64,000 nucleotides of DNA, from the NCBI GenBank assembly GCA_900542525.1, contig UQNZ01000009.1, forward strand, positions 1 through 64,000, given 5' to 3'. The notes below the pieces were generated by a model. That model made no database searches, was not told the origin of the DNA, and saw only the letters and a program-made list of their open reading frames with translations. This document shows, in pieces, positions 32,920-42,630 of the stretch (position 1 is its first letter; every line of letters begins with the position of its first letter). A program made the translations under genes and the position numbers. This DNA is from an uncultured Eggerthella sp. (GTDB taxonomy: Bacteria; Actinomycetota; Coriobacteriia; Coriobacteriales; Eggerthellaceae).

Positions 32920-33762
32920 ATGCAAGATGTTTTTACACTGAAAAATGGTGTGACCATGCCGCGCATCGGATTTGGCACCTACAACACCCCAGACGACGAA
33001 GCATGCCGCGTGGTGTGCGATGCTGTTGAGGTTGGCTATCGCCTGATCGATACCGCCGCCATCTACGAGAACGAAGCCGGCATCGGGCGCGCGCTTGCAA
33101 CGTGCGGCGTGCCGCGCGAAGAGCTCTTCATCACCTCGAAAGTTTGGAACACGCACCGCGGATACGCCAAGACCATGGAGTCGTTCAACACATCGTGCGA
33201 ACGCTTGGGCGTGGATTATCTCGACCTGTTCTTGATCCACTGGCCCGCGAACGAAAAGCAGTTCGGCACTGAAGCTGAAGCGATCAATGCGGATACCTGG
33301 CGCGCTCTCGAGGATCTCTACAAGAACGGCGCTGTGCGTGCGATCGGGCTCTCGAACTTCAAACCGCATCATATCGAAGCGCTCTTGAAGCATGCCGAGA
33401 TCGAACCGATGGTCGATCAGATCGAGTTCTATCCTGGGCGCATTCAAACAGAAACGCTCGAGTACTGCCTTGAGCGCGACCTGGTAGTTGAAGCGTGGAG
33501 CCCACTTGGACGCGGCAAGACCCTTACGAACGAAGCGATCGCGGAGATCGGTGCACGTTATGGAAAATCGAACGCGCAGGTGTGCTTGCGGTGGCTCATC
33601 CAGCTGAGCATGCTTCCCCTTCCGAAGTCAGGAAACATTGAGCGCATGAAACAGAACCTTGAGGTCTTCGACTTCGAACTCACACCTGAAGAAATGGCGG
33701 TAATCTCCGCACAGAAGAACCCCACCGGGCGCTTCTGGGATGCGGATGAGATCGACTTCTAG
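32920..33762 (+). CDS. Aldo/keto reductase
   Basis: 280 residues, start ATG 32920 behind GAAGGAG. AKR (beta/alpha)8 barrel with GFGTYNTP, YRLIDTAAIYENEAGIGRAL (catalytic Asp and Tyr), SKVWNTHRGY (Lys), DLFLIHWP (His), IGLSNFKPHHI, QIEFYPGRIQ, VEAWSPLGRGK and LPKSGNIERMKQNLEVFDFEL (cofactor phosphate site), so the catalytic tetrad is complete. The organisation resembles the 2,5-diketo-gluconate reductase-like AKR5 group. NADPH-dependent reduction of aldehydes or ketones is expected; the substrate is unknown. Transcribed alone, ending at a strong bidirectional terminator. Confidence 0.93.
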   Translation: MQDVFTLKNGVTMPRIGFGTYNTPDDEACRVVCDAVEVGYRLIDTAAIYENEAGIGRALATCGVPREELFITSKVWNTHRGYAKTMESFNTSCERLGVDYLDLFLIHWPANEKQFGTEAEAINADTWRALEDLYKNGAVRAIGLSNFKPHHIEALLKHAEIEPMVDQIEFYPGRIQTETLEYCLERDLVVEAWSPLGRGKTLTNEAIAEIGARYGKSNAQVCLRWLIQLSMLPLPKSGNIERMKQNLEVFDFELTPEEMAVISAQKNPTGRFWDADEIDF

Positions 33763-33899
33763 GTCGTTCGTTTAGAACGCACTGTCCAACACACGAGAAT
33801 CGTTGGACCGCATCCAAGACATTTGCTTCACTTCATCGTTCTTCCAGATCAGCGGGTGAGGCAAAAGAATTGAGAGCAACTACTACCCGCCTCTTACGT

Positions 33900-33931
33900 A
33901 AAAAAGCCCGGGCATAATGCTCGGGCTTTTT
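33900..33931. terminator. Bidirectional terminator between the AKR and lipoprotein genes
   Basis: AAAAAGCCCGGGCAT and ATGCTCGGGCTTTTT pair nearly perfectly, with A runs on one side and T runs on the other. It serves the two convergent genes. The rest of the gap 33763-33981 shows nothing else. Confidence 0.92.
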
Positions 33932-33981
33932 CGGTCATGACCTTCGCTAGAAAGCGCAGGCTGTTTCCTTGGAATCGACTC

Positions 33982-34581
33982 CTAGTAGCCTGACGTCAAG
34001 CTTGAAGGAAAGATTGCCTCTTGCAGAACTTGACCAGAATCGTCAGCCAGCTGCCATTTGCCATTCTTCTTCTCGACCTCGAAATCAACGACATCGGTTT
34101 CCGTGGTAGGAAGCGCCTTGATGGTATCGATGACCAACTGACCGATCTTCTCATTCATCTGCGATTGAGACAAGCCCGTCAGCGATCCATCTGTGCTTGC
34201 CTGCTGCGCTGCTGCAACCAGAGCGCTCTGGAACTGTCCCAGATCCTTTGAGGTGAATTTAACGCTTACCGTTGCTTTGTCGCCGTCAACCTTCACTCCC
34301 TCGATCTGATAATCAAAATCGCTGAAGATCGCTTCGTAGGCATCATTCGCCGTGATGCCGTATGCGCCCAATGCCTGGAATTCAGCTGATCCACCCGCAA
34401 TCTCTTCAATCGCCGCAGCATCAATATTCTTGATCTGGTCGAGTTCGCTCGTGACTGCGTTACGCGCAGCCTCTTCGCTGTTCTCAGCACAACCAGACAA
34501 GAGCATGCAACAGCACGCAACAACGAACGCGAATACCGCAATTGCTGCTTTGTGCACCCATGACCAAGTGGTTCTTTCCAT
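33982..34581 (-). CDS. Lipoprotein of unknown function
   Basis: 199 residues, start ATG 34581 (MERTTWSWVHKAAIAVFAFV) after GAGAGGAG. A signal peptide with lipobox LLSG-C (Cys at about residue 31) predicts attachment to the outer face of the membrane. The mature part is acidic and mostly helical (SEEAARNAVTSELDQIKN; NDAYEAIFSDFDYQIEGVKV), with a beta segment DKATVSVKFTSKDL. The closing VDFEVEKKNGKWQLADDS resembles the end of DUF4878/DUF5105-type domains common in Gram-positive surface lipoproteins. No catalytic motif is visible. Confidence 0.8.
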   Translation of the reverse strand: MERTTWSWVHKAAIAVFAFVVACCCMLLSGCAENSEEAARNAVTSELDQIKNIDAAAIEEIAGGSAEFQALGAYGITANDAYEAIFSDFDYQIEGVKVDGDKATVSVKFTSKDLGQFQSALVAAAQQASTDGSLTGLSQSQMNEKIGQLVIDTIKALPTTETDVVDFEVEKKNGKWQLADDSGQVLQEAIFPSSLTSGY

Positions 34582-34726
34582 GTGGTCTCCTCTCGTTCTT
34601 TATCAGATGCCCTCATTGTAGCAACACTTCAGGTGATGAATGGCATGATAGTCCAACAAACCCATTGTCTTTTCGTAGCTATTCCAGAGACATCTTCTCT
34701 TGACAGCAATAGACTCTCGCGCTCTT

Positions 34727-36022
34727 TTAGCGAACGAGCTTCCATTCTTTATTCAGAGCGAACGCTTCGATGCCTTCGAGATACGATCTCTCATTTGCGG
34801 GCAGCGCGGCTCGCGCAAGGTCGAAGAGCAATTCGATCCAAGCACGCAAGCTCTTTGTCTTCTCGCTGTAGAAACGCGCTTCATACCCGCACGAGCGAAT
34901 CGCGTCGATCGCGTCTTCGACCGCTCGCTCATCAAGCGGCCAAATATCTTCGCCTTGAGCACCTTTCTTAACGCCGAGCTCATGCTCAAGCGTACGCATG
35001 CTCTCTTCGCTATAAAAGAGCCCCTTTATAAGTGCGGCATAGCCAGTGAGATACTCCTGCGGCAATGAATCAGCTGGACGTATCTCGACAAAACGCTTCA
35101 AGCGCACATCGGGCCAGAACATGGAAATAAGATGCTCGATATCAGCCTTCGTCATGGCGGTATTCTCGTAAATCTCGCCCGCGCTGCGCGTAGACTCCGC
35201 CTGTTCCACAGTAGTCCCATCAGGCTGTTTCGCGTTGATAAAAATAGGCGAGGTTGAAAGCAGCCAATCGGCATACGCTCCGAACCCGAATCCTGGCTTG
35301 AAAACGCCTGGCACCACACCACAGCGGTCGTCATCGACATTGCGCCATACTGCTAAGCGAACGAGCGGGTAGGCACCTACCTCGCGCTCGTAGACGGCCA
35401 CGTTGTCTGCTATCGCGCCAAGGATCGGAGCGAGGGCACTTGCGATGCGCATCTTGCGTACGGCATCTGCTTCGTTGATGTAATCGATCGAAACCTGCGT
35501 GGAAGCCGAGGCGCGCATCATGCGCAAACCGAGCGTACCCAGGTCTGAAAAATGCTTGTCCATCAGGCGATACCGTTCTTTAGGAATGAGAGTGAGCTCT
35601 TCTGCTTTACGCGTAGGATGATACCCTGCATTCACCAACTTCGCCCCATGCGCGCACAGGAACGGATCGATCGCAGCGCGAAAATGCTCGTAGGCAGCTT
35701 CTATCCGCGCAACTTCGGAAAACGGTGCGATCGAGATCTCTATCTGAGAAGAGGGTTCAAGGGTGATCGACGCTTCTTCATTGGCGCAACCGATCAGTTC
35801 GCCTTCTGAATTCTGATAGATGATCGGATAGGTAGAAAGCAGATGTTCGAGCACCTCATGCACCCCAGGAATGGAGCCTTGAGCTGCATAGGTGAAAGGG
35901 GTCCCGTCGCTGGTCATAATTATGAAATGCTCGACTTCAACGCCGAGTTTCCGATCGTTATCCTTCGATCCCGATTCAAAATATGCGATGAGCGATGAGC
36001 GATTCTTTTCAGCTTCCGTCAT
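34727..36022 (-). CDS. gshA: Glutamate-cysteine ligase-like protein (GCS2 family)
   Basis: 431 residues, start ATG 36022 behind AAGGGG. Family features: KLGVEVEHFII (the E-x-E opening), CANEEASITLEPSSQIEISIAPF, GYHPTRKAEELTLIPKERYRLM, ASASTQVSIDY and RLAVWRNVDDDRCGV. This is the plant/actinobacterial glutamate-cysteine ligase group, which joins glutamate and cysteine. No gshB follows, so the product may be gamma-glutamylcysteine itself used as a thiol, or a related amide. The enzyme acts in the cytosol. Stands alone on the minus strand, with an AT-rich 146-bp gap (36023-36168) to the divergent surface operon. Confidence 0.85.
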   Translation of the reverse strand: MTEAEKNRSSLIAYFESGSKDNDRKLGVEVEHFIIMTSDGTPFTYAAQGSIPGVHEVLEHLLSTYPIIYQNSEGELIGCANEEASITLEPSSQIEISIAPFSEVARIEAAYEHFRAAIDPFLCAHGAKLVNAGYHPTRKAEELTLIPKERYRLMDKHFSDLGTLGLRMMRASASTQVSIDYINEADAVRKMRIASALAPILGAIADNVAVYEREVGAYPLVRLAVWRNVDDDRCGVVPGVFKPGFGFGAYADWLLSTSPIFINAKQPDGTTVEQAESTRSAGEIYENTAMTKADIEHLISMFWPDVRLKRFVEIRPADSLPQEYLTGYAALIKGLFYSEESMRTLEHELGVKKGAQGEDIWPLDERAVEDAIDAIRSCGYEARFYSEKTKSLRAWIELLFDLARAALPANERSYLEGIEAFALNKEWKLVR

Positions 36023-36168
36023 GGTTTCCCCTTACGCAATTCAGAAAAAGTTCAAATTTTTGTAAGTTAGCTCTTCATATTACATCAGATATTTTTCAAG
36101 TTTTATTGAGGTTCGGCTTTCACACTAAAGCGTAAACAAGCATTCCGCCCTGAGTGAAGGAAGTTCTT

Positions 36169-39100
36169 ATGCCTCATTTTGGTTCGCCTCTCCAGCTCCG
36201 CACCTTCTTGCGACCATCTGCGCAAACGCAGATCGCTTCTCGCTGCCATCCGCAAGCTGAGCGCAACGAACGCCCCTGGCGAACAAAACGATTCGTGGGC
36301 CTTTTCGTAGCGCTCTGCCTAGGAGCGTGCCTTGCCTGCCTAGCCTTACCAGGAATCGCGTCACCCGCGGAGGCCGATGAAGCGCACCCTCCTGCGGCTC
36401 GCATACTCTATCATTTCGCCGAACCCGATCAGGTAGAGCCAAGCGTGCCCTTCGCTGATCGGACCATAGACCTTACCTCTGTGAGCTCAGGCGAGCGGTG
36501 GTGCGATAGCGAGCATACCTATATCCGCGCGAATTGCCATCCTGCGCTTTTAGCCACGTCGAGCGATGAAGGGCGCTTTCGTGTGCTCAAAGACTATGCG
36601 AGCACAAGTGAAATGGGAAAAGGCACGCAGGATATCACAGCCGAGGCAAACTATAACGCCGAAGAGGGCATCGTAGAGCTTCCCGCTCACTATGCCAAAG
36701 ACGATCTCACCGTTGCATGGTATGTGCCGATCGATCAAAAGCACACCGAGCTTCCCGTAAGCGTAAAGATCACCAAATCGCTCGATGGCGTTGCTTCCGA
36801 GAAGATCCTCGAACAGGTTTTCAGCGCCGATACTCCTACGATCAACCTCAAGCTCTTCGATGACGAAGAGAGAGCCTCGCGCGCCGAGACCATTCGCGTT
36901 ACGCAAGGAGGCAGCGAGATTTCACAATATGTCTATCAAAACGGCTCGATCTGCATAAGCGCTTCACCGCTTGGAGGAGCGATCGAAATAGCGCTGGATG
37001 ATGGAAACGAAACGCAAACGCAAAGCGAAGATCAGGAAAGTACTTTCAATACCGAACCTCCCCTGTTCAGCCTTTTCAGTGCCGCGAACCCGGTGGTGGG
37101 AGAACGCTTTTCAATCGATGCAGATTCAGCCTTCATCCGCACCTGCGAACCTGGTGGGAACATGGCAACGGTTATGGGCTGGCCCGAGAAGAGCAGCACC
37201 TATGGATTCGCCGTTCATTTCACCCATTGCGCGAACCCTGAAGTGCTGAACGCCGACCAAAGGCATGTTGCACCTGGCGGAGTCGTTCACACTCCAGGAG
37301 GAGGCACCTACGATTACACCTATGTGAAGGGTTGGCATTTCGCCTGGGGCGAATGCGAAGGAAACGTTGACGACAACGGCACAGGAGAGCCGAAGGTGCA
37401 GAGCGGTTGGGTCGAGGTGACCGCAGTCGATTATGCCACCCAAACGGTGAGCTATCGATTCTTCTTGGATGTTTGCTCCGATATCGATGGGCACAACATG
37501 CAGAATATCGTGGGCACCTTTCAAGTTCACGAAGACCTTGTTGGATATCTCAAATTGAACAAACAAAGCATACTGCCTGACATTTCAGACAATAATCCTT
37601 GCTATCCGCTTGCGGGAGCAAAGTACGGTGTCTATGCAGATGAAGCATGCACCGATCTCAAGCAAACGCTCACTACCGATGCGCACGGATGCGCACGGTC
37701 GAAAGCCTTGCCTGTTGGCACCTATTACGTAAAAGAGCTCTCATCTCCTACCGGCTTCGCACTCGACACCGTCCCTCATGAAGCGATCGTTTCAGCTGGA
37801 AAGACGAACGAAGTATCGCTCGATGAGGTCCCACAAAACGATCCAACCCCTATCCTGCTTGCCAAACACGACTCTGACTACACCTACAACGACAACTACA
37901 ACAACATTCAAGGAGGCGCAAATTCGTTCGCAGGCGCAGAATTCACGATTCGCTTCTTCCCCACACTTGAGAGCGACTATGGCAAGGTCGATCCGCAGCG
38001 CACGTGGGTCGTCACAACCGACGAGCGCGGCATCATCGATCTTCGTAAAGGGGATGGCTGCAAGATCGGCGGCGATGATTTCTTCTATGACACAACAGGC
38101 GCGATTACACTGCCGATAGGCACGTATGAGATCCGCGAAACAAAAGCGCCCACGGGTTACAAGATCAATGAGTCGGCCGTCGTGAAGACGGTTACGGGAT
38201 GCGCCAACAGCGTGGAGGCGGTCTCGAGCTACAACACCCCGATCATCGTCGACAGCATCATGCGCAGTGGAATTGAACTTGAAAAGCGCGATGCGGAATC
38301 GGGACTACAAAGCGCCCTCGGCTCAGGCACATTGGACAGCACCACCTTCATCATCACCAACAACAATAGCCACGAAGTGAAAGTCGATGGCATCTTCTAC
38401 CAGCCAGGAGAAGTATGCGCCACGCTCGTGGCGAAGGAGGGCAAAGCGTCGCTCGCACCTACCACCCTGCCCTACGGCGACTACACGCTCACCGAAGTAA
38501 GTGCAGGTGATGGCTACAACCTTTCGGATAGCGCTCCGCGGTCGTTCAGTATAAGTGCAGACGGACAGATCGTTCGGTTTTCCGATAGTGCTGAAGGCGC
38601 GCATGAAGGCGCATTCAAGAATTTCGTGAAGCGGGGCGACCTCAATTTCATCAAAGTTCGTGAAACGAACAATGAACGCCTGGTCGGCGTGCCATTCAAG
38701 ATAACGTCGCAAACTACCGGTGAAGCGCACGTGGTCATCACCGATGCCAACGGCGAGGTCGATACCTCTTCTGCTTTCGCAAAGCACACGCACGAGACCA
38801 ACACGAACGACGAAGAGGAAGGGCGCAAAGCTGGCCGTGGCATATGGTTCGGCAAAGCGAGCGATACCTACACTACCGACGCGCGTGACGACCTAGGCGC
38901 TCTCCCCTACGACACCTACACGCTTGAAGAGCTTCCCTGCGCTGCCAACGAAGGGCTTGAACTCGTAACCACCACGTTTTCGATCTATCGCGAAAAGCAG
39001 CGCCTCGATTTCGGCGTGATCGAAAATCACGATCCCGCCGAGCCCTGGATCGTCACCACCGCTTCCGACGCTAACGATCACGACAAGCTCGTAAGCATCG

Positions 39101-40044
39101 CACAAGAAGGAGCGATCAACGATCACGTACGCTATGGAAACCTAGAAGCAAATAACACATACACCCTGCGAGCAACGCTCGTGGACCCCGAAACAGGAAA
39201 CCAACTTGAAGGTGCTACGGGCGAAACAGTGTTCACTCCGAACGCATCGAGCGGCACGACCGAGGTGAAGATCCCTCTCGATGGTCTTGCAGAGGCACCT
39301 CAGGATGTTGTCGTATACGAGACGCTCCTGAAAGGCGACGCGCTCATCCTCGAACACCATGAAAGAGATAACAGCGAACAAACCGTATCGACCACAAAGC
39401 CGCGCATCGCAACGACCGCGCTCGATGAGAGCGATGGCGATCACGAGATATTGAATGACGCCGAAGTGCATGTGATCGACGCCGTAGCGTTCGACAACCT
39501 GAGCACGAACAGACAATACCGCGTTATGGGAACCCTCATGAAGAAGGAGATTGACGAGCAAGGCGAGGTCCAGGCCACCCCGCTAACCGACGATGCGGGA
39601 GCTGCTATCTCAAATGAGACCACCTTCACCCCGCAGGCAGAGCACGGTTCGATCGAGGTCTCTTTCAGCTTCAACGCAAGCGCACTTGAACCAGGAACGG
39701 AACTGGTCGTCTATGAAAAACTCATGTGCGATGAAGCTGAGATCGCCACGCATGAAAATCCTGAGGACGAGAATCAGACCGTGCGCATTGTTGCACCCGA
39801 AGAGCCTCCTGCGATCCCTGATCCCGATGAACCCCTTCCTGCTTCCGAAACTCCTGCCCCTGAACAACCTGGCACCTTTGCCAAAACCGGGAGCGCTTTG
39901 GTGCCACTGCTCATAGCAGCTGGGATCGTAGCCTTCAGCGGCATCGTTCTTATGGGGATATCCTATCGCCACTACCTGCGTGGACGCTCCATCACGAATG
40001 CTATCGCACGTAATATGCTCGGCGATGATCGAAGGCGACTATAA
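36169..40044 (+). CDS. Large cell-wall surface protein with SpaA/Cna-B-like and VaFE domains, F-x-K-T-G sorting signal
   Basis: 1291 residues from ATG 36169 behind GAAGGAAG (a short upstream ATG at 36154 lacks such a site). A signal peptide of about 65 residues has a long basic lead and ends at PAEADEAH. Residues about 80-450 form a unique adhesin-like region containing HCANPEVLNADQ and GTYDYTYVKGWHFAWGEC. Four prealbumin-like repeats then follow with the Cna-B/SpaA pattern (K-x-D ... G-A-x-F ... E-T-x-A-P-x-G-Y) near 459, 560, 700 and 820. Two VaFE domains start near 957 (VTTASDAN) and 1076 (ATTALDE). A Pro-rich linker leads to FAKTG-S (about 1236), a membrane helix and a basic tail. Such domains self-crosslink by isopeptide or ester bonds; a pilin or adhesin role is inferred. 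Confidence 0.88.
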   Translation: MPHFGSPLQLRTFLRPSAQTQIASRCHPQAERNERPWRTKRFVGLFVALCLGACLACLALPGIASPAEADEAHPPAARILYHFAEPDQVEPSVPFADRTIDLTSVSSGERWCDSEHTYIRANCHPALLATSSDEGRFRVLKDYASTSEMGKGTQDITAEANYNAEEGIVELPAHYAKDDLTVAWYVPIDQKHTELPVSVKITKSLDGVASEKILEQVFSADTPTINLKLFDDEERASRAETIRVTQGGSEISQYVYQNGSICISASPLGGAIEIALDDGNETQTQSEDQESTFNTEPPLFSLFSAANPVVGERFSIDADSAFIRTCEPGGNMATVMGWPEKSSTYGFAVHFTHCANPEVLNADQRHVAPGGVVHTPGGGTYDYTYVKGWHFAWGECEGNVDDNGTGEPKVQSGWVEVTAVDYATQTVSYRFFLDVCSDIDGHNMQNIVGTFQVHEDLVGYLKLNKQSILPDISDNNPCYPLAGAKYGVYADEACTDLKQTLTTDAHGCARSKALPVGTYYVKELSSPTGFALDTVPHEAIVSAGKTNEVSLDEVPQNDPTPILLAKHDSDYTYNDNYNNIQGGANSFAGAEFTIRFFPTLESDYGKVDPQRTWVVTTDERGIIDLRKGDGCKIGGDDFFYDTTGAITLPIGTYEIRETKAPTGYKINESAVVKTVTGCANSVEAVSSYNTPIIVDSIMRSGIELEKRDAESGLQSALGSGTLDSTTFIITNNNSHEVKVDGIFYQPGEVCATLVAKEGKASLAPTTLPYGDYTLTEVSAGDGYNLSDSAPRSFSISADGQIVRFSDSAEGAHEGAFKNFVKRGDLNFIKVRETNNERLVGVPFKITSQTTGEAHVVITDANGEVDTSSAFAKHTHETNTNDEEEGRKAGRGIWFGKASDTYTTDARDDLGALPYDTYTLEELPCAANEGLELVTTTFSIYREKQRLDFGVIENHDPAEPWIVTTASDANDHDKLVSIAQEGAINDHVRYGNLEANNTYTLRATLVDPETGNQLEGATGETVFTPNASSGTTEVKIPLDGLAEAPQDVVVYETLLKGDALILEHHERDNSEQTVSTTKPRIATTALDESDGDHEILNDAEVHVIDAVAFDNLSTNRQYRVMGTLMKKEIDEQGEVQATPLTDDAGAAISNETTFTPQAEHGSIEVSFSFNASALEPGTELVVYEKLMCDEAEIATHENPEDENQTVRIVAPEEPPAIPDPDEPLPASETPAPEQPGTFAKTGSALVPLLIAAGIVAFSGIVLMGISYRHYLRGRSITNAIARNMLGDDRRRL

Positions 40045-40101
40045 CGCCTGCACCTCTTCTGAACTACCCTTTCAATCCCAGAAACAACCTGGAGAACCAT
40101 C

Positions 40102-42630
40102 ATGTTGTCTTCAAGCTCTCGGAAATACCTCTTCATCGCCCTGGTAGCGATCCTGCTGACCACGATCATATTCGGGCTTCCGCCGCTCAGTTCACTCACC
40201 GTGCACGATGCAGAAGCAGCCACGCTCAAGCGCGGTGATGTTGCGCGCGCTGCATCGAACGGGATCGTCCTCGACAGCGACCTTCATACCAAGACGCCGA
40301 TCTTCAATAAAACGATGAGTACTGCGCAAGAAAAGGACAAAGAAACCTCCGAAAGTGTTTATACCTATTCCTATGCCCTCGCTGTTCCTGCAAAAGGGAA
40401 CGCCACCTTAGGAACAACTATCTCAGTGCGCTGGAACGACGTAGGATTTGATGGCAATGATGACCGAATCGACCTGGTGCTCGAATGGCTCCCCGACTCA
40501 AAATGGTATTCAGCAACCTCGATCTCGCACGTACCCCTCCTTCAGCGCTACACCCAAAACGGATACCATACTGCCGGCATTTGCGTTGGTGTCGTAAGTC
40601 AAGGAGCGGAGAGCAAAATAAGCTGTGAACAACATATGCGCATCAACTTCTATAAGCATGGAACCACACAACGCGCAAAGGGGTCTTTTCTCACCAAGTT
40701 CACGGACCTTGACCAAGAAGGCTGGGACGGAGCTTACGGAGACCGCTGGTGCGAGTCGATCGAATTCATTTCTGGCCACGGACAAAACATGTATGTTCCC
40801 GATGAGAACATTCTGAAGATCGGAAAGAATCGTAACGGAGAAGATGCGACCGACTATCGTGCAGTGCAGGAGATGAATGGCTCAAGCCTGAATTCGGGTG
40901 TGGTAACGCAGCTCGATTCGGGCGCAGAATTCTGGTATTGCTCGACACATGGCTGGACCGACATCTTGGATCAATTCGATCCTAAAACGATCACTCTACA
41001 AGCTAGCAATGGCGGACGTGTGCATTGCGCAGGAAAGCAAGATCGCGTTGCTGTTGGCTGGCGAGGCAACCGTAGCGTCTCTATCGAGGCGGATCGCGGT
41101 TACAAGATAGCCGATATACAGGTCAATGGGCGCTCTGTTGGAACACCCAGCTCGTATGCTTTCCAGGATGTCACGGCTGACCGCACGCTTTCTGCCTCTT
41201 TCTCTCCCATTTCCTATACCTTCCGCTTTCACGAAAATGGCGGATCAGGCTCCATGAAGGACCTTGTCTTCCATTACGACGAGCTCAAGAATCTTACTGC
41301 GAACTCCTTTGCTCGTACGGGCTATCGATTCACTGGATGGAACACCAGCCCCGAAGGAAACGGCACGCCGTATCTTAACCAGCAAGAGATCGCCAATCTC
41401 ACCTCGGTCGATGGCACCGTGATCGATCTCTATGCGCAATGGGAACCCATCTCCTATCAGGTTTCATTCAACCCGCAGGGCGGAGAAGGAACGATGACTA
41501 ATGAGCGCTTTGCCTTCGATGAGCGAAAGGCGCTCCCCTTCAATCGGTTCGCACGACAAGGCTATCTCTTCGCAGGATGGAACACGGATCCTGCTGGAAA
41601 CGCCCAAGCATACACCAACGAGCAGGAGGTCTGCAATCTCGCATCAACTGATGGCAGAGTGATCACACTCTATGCCCAATGGAAGCCTATCAGCTATTTC
41701 GTCTCTTTCGATGCCCACGGTGGAGAAGGCACGATGGATGATCAAATGCTCACATTCGATCAGCTTGCTTTGCTCAATGCCAATCAGTTCGTTTTAGAGG
41801 GATTCCATTGGTTCAAATGGAACAGCAATCCTTCTGTTCCTGAAACTTGGTACGACGATGAAGCGCCTGTTTTAAACCTTGCCAAACGGGCAAATGAAGT
41901 TGTTTCGCTGTATGCCATTTGGATGGCAAATCGCTGCCTTGTTGTGTTCGAAGGGAACGGCGGCACAGGATCGATGGAGGCTCAATCGCTCGCTTACAAC
42001 ACCGCCGAGCCACTCCGTCCCAATACGTTCGAGAAGGAGGGTGCTCACTGGGTTTCATGGAATACTGCACCCGATGGAACAGGAACAAGCTATGAAGACG
42101 AACAACTAGTGAAGAACCTCCGCACAGAAGACAACAGCACGGTCATTCTTTACGCTCAATGGGAAGACGACGAGGAAGGCGAGTCAGAAGAGCCTGAAAC
42201 ACCGCCGCAAGACGAATCGAACGAAAACGAACAGGATCCGCCAGCAAACACCACCCCGGAAGAGAATCAACCTCCCGCTGAAGTTGAACTGCCCGATGAT
42301 GCTGGCACAGGCGGAGATGCCGGCGATGCCTTGGTACCCACCGAACCTCAGCCCGAACCAGAACAAAAAGATGAGCACAGCACAGGGCAGCAGGATGAGA
42401 CCTGCGAAAATGAGGTCGCGGGCCCTCAACAACCAAGCGCAACGAGCAACAATGGTCTGCCTGCGTCAAAGGCTTTATTCGACAAGACTGGTGCTGCCAC
42501 GCTCGGCGTCATGTGCGTAGCATTCGTGCTCCTTATCGGCGGCAATGCAATACTCATCGTTGGTGCACACAAACGTAAGCGCGCACGCGAACAGCACCGT
42601 CGCATCATTCGTTCCTTCATCGACTCATGA
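40102..42630 (+). CDS. Cell-wall surface protein with four InlB-B/Flg_new repeats and F-x-K-T-G sorting signal
   Basis: 842 residues. Signal peptide (KYLFIALVAILLTTIIFGLP, cleavage near AEA-ATL, residue 44). Residues about 45-365 form a unique domain including SIEFISGHGQNMYVP and a final KIADIQVNGRSVGTPSSYAF (Big/doubled-strand type). Four Listeria-Bacteroides (Flg_new, PF09479) repeats start near 369, 448, 529 and 609, each with the pattern GGxGxM ... FxGWNTxPxGxGxxY ... VxLYAQW; the third repeat is the most divergent. A Glu/Pro/Gln-rich linker (690-790) precedes LFDKTGA (about 791), a membrane helix and a basic tail. The stop overlaps the sortase start (ATGA). A gap of 57 nt separates it from the upstream surface gene, so the three genes form one operon. 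Confidence 0.9.
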   Translation: MLSSSSRKYLFIALVAILLTTIIFGLPPLSSLTVHDAEAATLKRGDVARAASNGIVLDSDLHTKTPIFNKTMSTAQEKDKETSESVYTYSYALAVPAKGNATLGTTISVRWNDVGFDGNDDRIDLVLEWLPDSKWYSATSISHVPLLQRYTQNGYHTAGICVGVVSQGAESKISCEQHMRINFYKHGTTQRAKGSFLTKFTDLDQEGWDGAYGDRWCESIEFISGHGQNMYVPDENILKIGKNRNGEDATDYRAVQEMNGSSLNSGVVTQLDSGAEFWYCSTHGWTDILDQFDPKTITLQASNGGRVHCAGKQDRVAVGWRGNRSVSIEADRGYKIADIQVNGRSVGTPSSYAFQDVTADRTLSASFSPISYTFRFHENGGSGSMKDLVFHYDELKNLTANSFARTGYRFTGWNTSPEGNGTPYLNQQEIANLTSVDGTVIDLYAQWEPISYQVSFNPQGGEGTMTNERFAFDERKALPFNRFARQGYLFAGWNTDPAGNAQAYTNEQEVCNLASTDGRVITLYAQWKPISYFVSFDAHGGEGTMDDQMLTFDQLALLNANQFVLEGFHWFKWNSNPSVPETWYDDEAPVLNLAKRANEVVSLYAIWMANRCLVVFEGNGGTGSMEAQSLAYNTAEPLRPNTFEKEGAHWVSWNTAPDGTGTSYEDEQLVKNLRTEDNSTVILYAQWEDDEEGESEEPETPPQDESNENEQDPPANTTPEENQPPAEVELPDDAGTGGDAGDALVPTEPQPEPEQKDEHSTGQQDETCENEVAGPQQPSATSNNGLPASKALFDKTGAATLGVMCVAFVLLIGGNAILIVGAHKRKRAREQHRRIIRSFIDS

